A stretch of DNA of 5,489 nt, from contig JAQGMX010000359.1 of NCBI GenBank assembly GCA_028292145.1, positions 1 through 5,489 of the forward strand, in the 5' to 3' direction. The notes beneath the pieces were generated by a model. That model worked only from the letters and a program-made list of their open reading frames with translations, was not told the origin of the DNA and searched no databases. Shown here in pieces: positions 1 through 5,023 of the stretch; the first letter of the stretch is position 1; each line of letters opens with the position of its first letter. Source of the DNA: Variovorax sp. Its GTDB lineage: Bacteria; Pseudomonadota; Gammaproteobacteria; Burkholderiales; Burkholderiaceae_C. The position numbers were made by a program, and so were the translations under genes.

Positions 1-138
1 GTCCATCCGACGGCTGCGCTCATCACGCTGGCCTGCGTCTGGGCCGTGCTGCTCCCCGCCATCGTGCGCCTTTCCATTCATTTCGACGGCGTTGCCGCGC
101 CGGAGCCGATCGATGTCCGCCCTCATGTCCATGCCTGA
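1..138 (+). CDS. C-terminal end of a membrane protein (5' end outside window), possibly an MFS-type transporter
   Basis: An open frame enters from the left edge and ends at TGA 136-138, leaving 45 codons. The first half is strongly hydrophobic (AALITLACVWAVLLPAIVRL, about residues 5-24) and reads as a final transmembrane helix. It is followed by a short polar tail rich in His, Pro and Asp. The pattern of a last helix containing a Pro followed by a basic residue resembles the end of the GPH/MFS-like transporters that often sit in RpoE-ChrR gene clusters, but 45 residues are too few to assign a family. The frame overlaps the next gene by 26 bases, so the two are probably cotranscribed and translationally coupled. 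That a coding end exists here is fairly secure; the product identity is a guess. Confidence 0.55.
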   Translation, partial: VHPTAALITLACVWAVLLPAIVRLSIHFDGVAAPEPIDVRPHVHA

Positions 139-937
139 AAACCTGTCGATGCTGCAGATCGCCTTTGCCGGCCTTGCGCTCACCGCGTCGCTCGGCCTCC
201 TGACCTGGATCGCCAGCTTCGTCCGCAGCGACGTCAGCCTGGTCGACCGCGTCTGGGCGGTCTTCATCGTCGGCGCGGGCATCGTCTACATGCTGCTGAT
301 GCCCGATCCGTGGCCGCGCGGCGCCTGGATGATCGCGATCGGCGGATTCTGGGCGCTGCGGCTGAGCGGCTTCATCACCTGGCGCAACTGGGGCGAGGGC
401 GAAGAACGTCGCTATCAGGAGATCCGGGAGCGCAACGAGCCGAATTTCAAATGGAAAAGCCTGTATCTGGTGTTCGCGCTGCAGGCGGTGCTGGCCTGGG
501 TCGTCTCGGCGCCGTTTTTCGTCGGCGCGGCTGCGGGGTCGCGGCCGATGAACTGGCTGGACGGCGTCGGCATCGCGATCGCCGTCTTCGGCGCGCTGTT
601 CGAGGCGGTCGGCGACGCTCAGATGGCGCGCTTCAAGGCCGACCCCAAGCACAAGGGCCAGGTCATGGATCGCGGCCTGTGGCGCTACACGCGCCATCCG
701 AACTACTTCGGCGAGGTCTGCGTCTGGTGGGGGCTGTGGTTGGTCGCGCTCGGCGGCGCCGGTTGGGCGGGCGCCTGGAGCGTGGTTTCTCCGCTGCTGA
801 TGACGGTCTTGCTGCTGAAGGTCTCGGGGGTGAGTCTGCAGGAAAAAGACATCGGCGAGCGCCGGCCGGCCTACCGCGACTACATCGAGCGAACCAACGC
901 GTTCGTCCCGGGACCACCGCGGAAAGGCGGGCGATGA
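113..937 (+). CDS. DUF1295 integral membrane protein (steroid 5-alpha-reductase-like fold)
   Basis: The product is 274 residues with about six or seven hydrophobic segments (roughly 13-33, 46-66, 71-90, 116-140, 149-169, 200-220, 222-241). The diagnostic block is LWRYTRHPNYFGE at 189-201, followed by a Trp-rich helix. This is the C-terminal signature shared by DUF1295, 3-oxo-5-alpha-steroid dehydrogenases and isoprenylcysteine methyltransferase-like proteins. Members are inner-membrane proteins thought to reduce or modify lipid-like substrates with NAD(P)H, but the bacterial substrate is generally unknown. I chose ATG 113 because GGAG at 102-105 lies 7 bases upstream; TTG 92 and ATG 125, 131 or 146 are possible alternatives. 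The gene overlaps the preceding reading frame by 26 bases and its stop overlaps the next start (ATGA, 934-937), so it is the middle gene of an operon. The family call is secure; a lipid-related role is inferred from context. Confidence 0.9.
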   Translation: MSALMSMPENLSMLQIAFAGLALTASLGLLTWIASFVRSDVSLVDRVWAVFIVGAGIVYMLLMPDPWPRGAWMIAIGGFWALRLSGFITWRNWGEGEERRYQEIRERNEPNFKWKSLYLVFALQAVLAWVVSAPFFVGAAAGSRPMNWLDGVGIAIAVFGALFEAVGDAQMARFKADPKHKGQVMDRGLWRYTRHPNYFGEVCVWWGLWLVALGGAGWAGAWSVVSPLLMTVLLLKVSGVSLQEKDIGERRPAYRDYIERTNAFVPGPPRKGGR

Positions 938-1635
938 GCGCGATCCGCGCCAGCGTTGGCGCCGGCGTTGTCGGCGCAGCAGCGGTTCTGATGGCCACGT
1001 CAGCCCACGCCGCCGATTCGGGTGTCGGCACGGGCGAGTGGAATTTTCAGGTCACGCTGGACGACAAGCCGATCGGCACGCACCGTTTCAGCGTGACGGC
1101 CGATGGCGCCGGTGCACGTAAAGTGGTGAGCGATGCCGTATTCGACGTCAAGTTGCTCGGCCTCACGGTGTACCGCTACCGTCACCAGGCGACCGAGCAG
1201 TGGCGCGGCGATTGTCTGCGGAGGCTTTCCAGCGAAACCGACGACGGCGGCGACCTGAGCCGGGTGCGCGCCGCTGCCGAGAGCGACGGCCTGCGCGTCG
1301 CGACGGAAGCCCCGTCATCCGTCACGCCTGCAGTGCCGCCGATGCAGACGCTGGGCGGCTGCGTGATGAGTTTCGCCTACTGGAATCCGGCGATCCTTTC
1401 GCAAACGCAGCTGCTCAACGCGCAAACCGGTCGATACGAAGCCGTGAAGATCTCCGAAGCAGGGCGCGGCGCCGCCGAATCTTTCGCTTTTCGTGGACAG
1501 ACCATGAGCGCGACGCGCTGGCGGATCGAAGGGCCCGTGCAGCCGGTCGATGTCTGGTACACCGCGCAGGGCGAGTGGGTCGGGCTGGACTCGATGGTCG
1601 GCGGTGGACGCAAGCTGAAGTACCGGTTGCGTTGA
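934..1635 (+). CDS. Exported DUF6134 family protein
   Basis: The product is 233 residues and begins with a Sec-type signal peptide: basic start, hydrophobic core at about 8-22, and a probable cleavage after AHA at residue 26. The mature part has the features I associate with DUF6134: WNFQVTLDDKPIGTHRF near 36-52, TVYRYRHQATEQW at 78-90, SFAYWNPAIL near 146-155, LLNAQTGRYE at 160-169, and a closing GGGRKLKYRLR. Two cysteines of the mature protein (94 and 143) could form a disulfide in the periplasm. The repeated beta-strand pattern suggests a soluble or lipid-contacting beta-rich protein with no catalytic motif that I recognise. ATG 934 overlaps the DUF1295 stop by four bases, with a modest GGAAAGG (921-927) six bases upstream, so translation is probably coupled. 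An upstream extension of this frame to position 310 is a frame shadow. The function is unknown; pairing with DUF1295 suggests a shared envelope task. Confidence 0.85.
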   Translation: MSAIRASVGAGVVGAAAVLMATSAHAADSGVGTGEWNFQVTLDDKPIGTHRFSVTADGAGARKVVSDAVFDVKLLGLTVYRYRHQATEQWRGDCLRRLSSETDDGGDLSRVRAAAESDGLRVATEAPSSVTPAVPPMQTLGGCVMSFAYWNPAILSQTQLLNAQTGRYEAVKISEAGRGAAESFAFRGQTMSATRWRIEGPVQPVDVWYTAQGEWVGLDSMVGGGRKLKYRLR

Positions 1636-1656
1636 CGGGTCGGCCGGGGACTGGGC

Positions 1657-1686
1657 TGATCCAGTCGCGCGATGGATGCGTAAAGA
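1657..1686 (+). promoter_or_regulatory. ECF (RpoE-ChrR type) promoter for the DUF2177 gene
   Basis: TGATCC at 1657-1662 is followed by exactly 18 bases and TAAAGA at 1681-1686. This matches the -35 TGATCC and TAAGA-like -10 known for promoters of the RpoE-ChrR sigma group. Transcription would be expected to start near 1693, just upstream of the AGGAGG Shine-Dalgarno (1701-1706) and ATG 1711, a compact and sensible layout. The cognate sigma gene lies in the same window. No other TGATCC on either strand that I found has a TA-type -10 at this distance. Confidence 0.75.
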
Positions 1687-1710
1687 CCTTTCCGACAACC
1701 AGGAGGCTTC

Positions 1711-2139
1711 ATGTCCATCCGTCAGTTCTTCGTTTCCTATCTTTCGACGGCTTTGGTTTTCCTGGTGCTCGATGCCATCTGGCTCACCGTGATGGCCGAC
1801 CGCCTGTACCGTCCGGCGCTCGGCAGCATCATGCTGGAGCGTTTCGCGCCTGCGCCGGCGGTCATCTTCTATGTGATCTACATGGTCGGCGTGGTGGTGT
1901 TCGCGGTCGCTCCGAGCCTGGTCACCGGTCGCTGGACCACGGCGCTGGCCCTCGGCGCGTTGCTCGGACTGATGGCTTATGCGACTTACGACCTGACCAA
2001 TCAGGCGACGCTCAAGAACTGGTCCTGGACGGTGACGATCGCCGATCTGTGCTGGGGCACCTTCGTGACGGCAATCTCTGCAGCCGCGGGCAGCAAGATC
2101 ACGTCGTCGCTGGTCGGCAACGTCGCCGCGCGGAACTAG
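1711..2139 (+). CDS. DUF2177 family four-helix membrane protein
   Basis: The product is 142 residues with four predicted transmembrane helices (about 6-28, 49-69, 76-97, 105-126). The conserved DUF2177 features are visible: LDAIWL in helix 1 (20-25), YDLTNQATLKNW at 93-104 and ADLCWGT at 111-117. Its length is typical for the family. The start is secure: AGGAGG (1701-1706) lies four bases before ATG 1711. The gene has its own ECF promoter 75-base gap upstream, so it can be induced independently of the DUF1295-DUF6134 pair, although readthrough from that pair is also possible. It converges on chrR. DUF2177 genes commonly neighbour ChrR-type regulators and the FAD/DUF1365/cyclopropane-synthase-like set, but no biochemical activity is established to my knowledge. 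A role in membrane adaptation to photo-oxidative stress is inference. Confidence 0.9.
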   Translation: MSIRQFFVSYLSTALVFLVLDAIWLTVMADRLYRPALGSIMLERFAPAPAVIFYVIYMVGVVVFAVAPSLVTGRWTTALALGALLGLMAYATYDLTNQATLKNWSWTVTIADLCWGTFVTAISAAAGSKITSSLVGNVAARN

Positions 2140-2153
2140 AAGCCGGTTGAATC

Positions 2154-2176
2154 GGTCGGAAACTTACATTCCGACC
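2154..2176. terminator. Hairpin at the convergent DUF2177/chrR junction
   Basis: GGTCGGAA (2154-2161) and TTCCGACC (2169-2176) form a perfect 8-base-pair stem with a 7-base loop. It lies 15 bases after the DUF2177 stop and spans the chrR stop codon, which sits in the loop (2164-2166). The symmetry would let it act on both transcripts. Neither side has a clear U-run, so it may be a weak terminator or a 3' stabilising structure rather than a classical intrinsic terminator. The 24 bases between the two coding regions leave no room for any other terminator. Confidence 0.45.
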
Positions 2177-2829
2177 AGCGCGCCCAGCGTGCGCGCGACG
2201 GCGCCCTTGAACTTCACGCGACCCTGGACCGATGCCAGGCAGATGCATTCGCTCTGCGTATGCACCACCGGCTGGTGATGGATGCTGCCGTCGGCTTCGT
2301 CGAAATCGCCAGCGCCGAAGACCGAGCGGCCGTCGTCGAAGCTGCCGTACAGCACCTGCGTCAGTTCGATCTCGCTGTGCGTGTGTTGCGGCAGTTTTTT
2401 GCCGGCACCGATGCGCAGCAGAAAGACGTTGGCTGCGGAATCGTGCGGCAGCGTGACACGGCTCCAGCGCATGCCGGGGCCGAGCCACCGCCACGGCGTG
2501 ACCGTGCAACCGTCGAAAGCCTTCGGCCAGGTCGCGCCGGCCGGCAAGGCGGGAAACGACGGACGCCGGGCCATGTCGGCCGCGGATTCCGCCATCTTTC
2601 CGTTCAGGGCATCGATGGCGCTCAACGTACGGGCAAACGCATCGGGTGCGAGCGCGGCCGGCGTCAGCGCATCCAGAAAGGCGCCGCCGACCACATCCAG
2701 CAGCGCCATCCGCTCCCGGCAGACGGCACATTGTTCGATATGGCTGGCCACGAGCAGCGCCGGGCCGGCTGCAAGACTGCCCGCCGCGTGGGCAAGTAGC
2801 ATCTCGTCTTGAGGATGGTGTTGGATCAT
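2164..2829 (-). CDS. chrR: ChrR-type zinc anti-sigma factor (ASD plus cupin domain)
   Basis: The product is 221 residues with the two-domain ChrR layout. The N-terminal zinc anti-sigma domain carries H5, H30, C34 and C37, each one position from the known R. sphaeroides ligands H6, H31, C35, C38. The C-terminal cupin-like domain (about 100-200) carries H149, H151, E155 and H185, with the same spacing as R. sphaeroides H141, H143, E147, H177. The ECICL pair C195/C197 matches its conserved C187/C189. In that system the first domain binds and silences the sigma factor, and the cupin domain is required for the singlet-oxygen response. ATG 2829 overlaps the sigma stop (ATGA, 2826-2829), with GGAGGG (2844-2839) nine bases upstream, giving coupled translation and a balanced sigma/anti-sigma ratio. 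No residue expected to be essential is missing, so the protein should be functional. Confidence 0.93.
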   Translation of the reverse strand: MIQHHPQDEMLLAHAAGSLAAGPALLVASHIEQCAVCRERMALLDVVGGAFLDALTPAALAPDAFARTLSAIDALNGKMAESAADMARRPSFPALPAGATWPKAFDGCTVTPWRWLGPGMRWSRVTLPHDSAANVFLLRIGAGKKLPQHTHSEIELTQVLYGSFDDGRSVFGAGDFDEADGSIHHQPVVHTQSECICLASVQGRVKFKGAVARTLGALVGM

Positions 2830-3503
2830 TGTTCGTTTCCCTCCGATGTCGCGACAAGCCGGCGCAGATGGCCGATCGCCAGCCGCAGCCGCGACTTCAC
2901 GGTACCCAACGGAATGCCGAGCTCGGCGGCGATGCGTGCATGCGGTGTGTCTTCGTAGAAAGACATCCTTAGCACCAACGCCTGTTCGGGCGAAAGCAGC
3001 TTCATGGCGTTCCGAATGCCGTCTTCGCGTTGCCGGATATCCAGCTGGTCTTCCGGACGGGGTTGTGTGTCGGGCAGTTCGTCCGCTTCATGGCCTTCCG
3101 GGCCGTCGATCTGCGGCGCCCGGTTGCCGAGCCGGCGGAAATGGTCGACCCGCAGATTGCGGGCGATCGTGAAAACCCAGGTCGATGCGCCGGCGCGCGC
3201 CGCATCGAACTGCGACGCCTTGCGCCATACGCTGACCATCGCTTCCTGCGTCAGTTCCTCGGCCAGGCCCTCGGCCGTTCCCAGACGGACGAGATAGGCC
3301 TTCACGCGGGGCGCGAAGTGCTTGAAAAGTGCTGCAAAGGCCTGGCGATCGCCATCGAGCGCTACGGCCTGCGCCCATCGGTTCAATTCCTCGCTGCTGG
3401 GCATCGCGTTCCGGCTCTGATGCAGAGTGATAAACGACAGGCCGCGCGGCTGCGCCAGAGCCTCTTGCGAGGGCGGCACGATGGGCTGTCGGACGGTGTT
3501 CAT
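2826..3503 (-). CDS. rpoE: ECF RNA polymerase sigma factor, RpoE (ChrR-partner, ECF11-like)
   Basis: From ATG 3503 the product is 225 residues. Region sigma-2 spans about 55-125, with AFAALFKHFAPRVK at 55-68, EELTQEAMVSVW at 82-93 and STWVFTIARNLRVDHFRR at 107-124. An acidic linker follows (about 133-158), then sigma-4 with a helix-turn-helix ending in IPLGTVKSRLRLA (197-209). These blocks closely resemble R. sphaeroides RpoE. It directs polymerase to TGATCC-type promoters and is held inactive by ChrR, encoded immediately downstream with a 4-base overlap. The start is uncertain. ATG 3404 would give 192 residues, nearer the family length, with GGA five bases upstream. The 33 extra codons show a coding-like GC pattern (third position about 80%, second about 44% by my count), and a self-type promoter sits directly upstream of 3503, so a leaderless long form is plausible. 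Frames beyond 3503 are not supported. Confidence 0.92.
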   Translation of the reverse strand: MNTVRQPIVPPSQEALAQPRGLSFITLHQSRNAMPSSEELNRWAQAVALDGDRQAFAALFKHFAPRVKAYLVRLGTAEGLAEELTQEAMVSVWRKASQFDAARAGASTWVFTIARNLRVDHFRRLGNRAPQIDGPEGHEADELPDTQPRPEDQLDIRQREDGIRNAMKLLSPEQALVLRMSFYEDTPHARIAAELGIPLGTVKSRLRLAIGHLRRLVATSEGNEQ

Positions 3504-3507
3504 GCTG

Positions 3508-3537
3508 CGTCTACGCACCGTCGGCGGGATTAGATCA
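3508..3537 (-). promoter_or_regulatory. Autoregulatory ECF promoter of rpoE-chrR
   Basis: On the minus strand TGATCT (3537-3532) is followed by exactly 18 bases and TAGACG (3513-3508). The arrangement matches the DUF2177 promoter in spacing and differs from its -35 by one base. ECF operons of this type are usually autoregulated, which fits. The -10 ends only four bases before ATG 3503, so the transcript start would fall at or within that ATG. This implies either a leaderless mRNA or translation from an internal start such as 3404. Confidence 0.62.
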
Positions 3538-3584
3538 CAGCGCTTGGGCCATTCATGGCGTATGGGTAGATGCAGGAATCGATG

Positions 3585-3614
3585 AAATCCAATCGCGAAA
3601 ATGCTGCGTACAAC
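3585..3614 (+). promoter_or_regulatory. Possible weaker ECF promoter for the FAD-DUF1365 operon
   Basis: AAATCC (3585-3590), 18 bases, then TACAAC (3609-3614) reproduces the spacing of the two better sites in the window. It keeps the ATCC core of the -35 and the TA of the -10 (four of six -35 bases match TGATCC). It lies back-to-back with the rpoE promoter and ends five bases before ATG 3620. Genes of this type are known RpoE-ChrR targets, which raises its plausibility, but the -35 lacks the leading TG and the match could be chance. Confidence 0.33.
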
Positions 3615-3619
3615 CTGCC

Positions 3620-5023
3620 ATGACGACCGCCAGAACCGATAAACACACCAGCGCCGACGGGTCGACACAGTTGTACACGTCCATCACCGATGTCCGCGGA
3701 CCGGTGCTCGACGTGGCTGTCGTCGGCAGCGGCATTTCCGGGCTGTCGGCCGCCTGGCTGCTCAGCCAGCGTCACCGGGTGACGCTGTTCGAGGCCGATG
3801 GCCGCCCCGGCGGGCACAGCAATACCGTCGAGGTCGCAACCGCCGGCGGGCCGGTCGCGGTCGATACCGGTTTCATCGTCTACAACGAGCTTGCCTATCC
3901 CAATCTCACGGCGATGTTCGCCTACCTCGGCGTGGAGACGACCGCGACCGAGATGTCGTTCGCGGTGAGCCTGGACAACGGCGCGTTGGAATATTCGGGC
4001 ACCGATCTGCGCGGGATTTTTGCGCAACCGCGCAACCTGTTCCGGCCGCGTTTCTGGTCGATGCTGCGCGACCTGGTCCGCTTCTATCGCGAGGCACCGC
4101 GCGACGCCAAGCGCTTCGGCATGATGCCGCTCGACGCGTACCTCGACGCGCAGGGTTACGGCCGGCCTTTCCGCGACGACCATCTCTATCCGATGGCGGC
4201 GGCCATCTGGTCGACGCCGGCTGCGCGGGTGGGCGACTATCCGTTCGAAGCTTTCGTGCAGTTCTGCGAGAACCACCAATTGCTGAAGCTCAGCAACCGG
4301 CCGCTCTGGCGCACGGTCAAGCGCGGCAGCGCGCGCTATGTGGAGAAGCTGACCCGGGAGCTGATCGACGGCGGCCGCCTGCGGTTGAACAGCGCGGCCT
4401 TGCAGATCGACCGCGACGCGAGCGGCGTTGCGGTGCACACCGAAAATGCGTCGGTGCCCGAGCGCTTCGACCATGTCGTGATCGCGACCCATGCCGACCA
4501 GGCGCTCAAGCTGCTGCCGGACGCCACGCCGGACGAGCGCCGCGTGCTCGGCAATTTCGGCTACACCCGCAACCGTGCCGTTCTGCACAGCGATCCGGCC
4601 CTCATGCCGCAGCGCCAGGCCGTCTGGTCGAGCTGGAACTACGCGGCCGACCGCGCGAAGGGCGACGGCCTGAGCGTGACGTACTGGATGAACCGGCTGC
4701 AGCACATTCCCGACGCCACGCCGCTTTTCCTGACGCTGAATCCGACGCAAGAGCCGCGCAGCGAACACGTGATCCGCAGCGAGATCTACGAGCATCCGGT
4801 GTTCAACGTTGCCGCCATGCAGGCGCAGGACGAACTCTGGTCGCTGCAGGGCCGGCAACGGACCTGGTTCTGCGGTGCGTATTTCGGGTCCGGCTTTCAT
4901 GAGGACGGGCTGCAGGCCGGCCTGGCGGTGGCGGAGATGCTGGGCGGCGTTCGCCGTCCGTGGAACGTGGCCAACGAATCCGACCGCGTGCGTCCTCGCG
5001 CTCCCATGGCGGAGAAGGCGTGA
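3620..5023 (+). CDS. FAD-dependent NAD(P)-binding oxidoreductase (COG2907 / amine-oxidase-like fold)
   Basis: The product is 467 residues. A Rossmann dinucleotide-binding start reads VAVVGSGISGLSAAWLL (33-48), with GSGISG at 36-41 and the acidic end of strand 2 at E59. GGHSNTV follows at 64-70 and DTGFIVYNELAYPNL at 82-96. A C-terminal flavin-contacting block, FHEDGLQAG, lies at 426-434. These are typical of COG2907 predicted flavoproteins, relatives of amine oxidases and desaturase/protoporphyrinogen-oxidase folds. The protein is soluble or membrane-peripheral with no signal peptide. It is coupled to DUF1365 by a GTGA overlap; in many proteobacteria these two precede a cyclopropane-fatty-acid-synthase-like methylase, so modification of phospholipid acyl chains is the likely role (inference). 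The first about 31 residues are hydrophilic and absent from most relatives, which begin near VAVVGSG. ATG 3620 has no Shine-Dalgarno; TTG 3671 or GTG 3702 are alternatives. Third-position GC of about 80% in the extension favours its translation. Confidence 0.9.
   Translation: MTTARTDKHTSADGSTQLYTSITDVRGPVLDVAVVGSGISGLSAAWLLSQRHRVTLFEADGRPGGHSNTVEVATAGGPVAVDTGFIVYNELAYPNLTAMFAYLGVETTATEMSFAVSLDNGALEYSGTDLRGIFAQPRNLFRPRFWSMLRDLVRFYREAPRDAKRFGMMPLDAYLDAQGYGRPFRDDHLYPMAAAIWSTPAARVGDYPFEAFVQFCENHQLLKLSNRPLWRTVKRGSARYVEKLTRELIDGGRLRLNSAALQIDRDASGVAVHTENASVPERFDHVVIATHADQALKLLPDATPDERRVLGNFGYTRNRAVLHSDPALMPQRQAVWSSWNYAADRAKGDGLSVTYWMNRLQHIPDATPLFLTLNPTQEPRSEHVIRSEIYEHPVFNVAAMQAQDELWSLQGRQRTWFCGAYFGSGFHEDGLQAGLAVAEMLGGVRRPWNVANESDRVRPRAPMAEKA

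Larger units (their letters stand above)
3504..3619. other. Divergent regulatory region between rpoE and the FAD gene
   Basis: These 116 bases separate two outward-facing operons and contain both proposed ECF promoters, which occupy opposite ends. The middle, about 3538-3584, is less GC-rich than the flanking genes and shows no Shine-Dalgarno, terminator or small gene that I can support. The arrangement would let one sigma factor switch on its own operon and the lipid-modification operon together. Confidence 0.6.

Noticed and set aside
23..697. Minus-strand 224-codon open frame opposite DUF1295
   Set aside because: Low-complexity Arg/Ala/Asp-rich shadow of a well-supported membrane protein gene.
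1200..2150. Plus-strand 316-codon open frame spanning DUF6134 and DUF2177
   Set aside because: It is out of frame with both recognised genes, crosses the intergenic promoter and has no family features.
2822..2827. TGATCC on the minus strand at the chrR start codon
   Set aside because: It arises from the ATG-ATC-C codons at the chrR start and lacks a -10 at the right distance; chrR is already coupled to rpoE.
4770..4775. TGATCC inside the flavoprotein gene (another at about 5428 in DUF1365)
   Set aside because: Neither has a TA-type -10 about 18 bases downstream and both lie within conserved coding sequence, so they are chance matches.
3530..4900. A 456-codon open frame on the minus strand opposite the flavoprotein gene
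   Set aside because: It is a GC-rich antisense shadow: composition is Arg/Ala/His-rich with no recognisable domain, whereas the plus-strand frame has clear Rossmann motifs and operon context.
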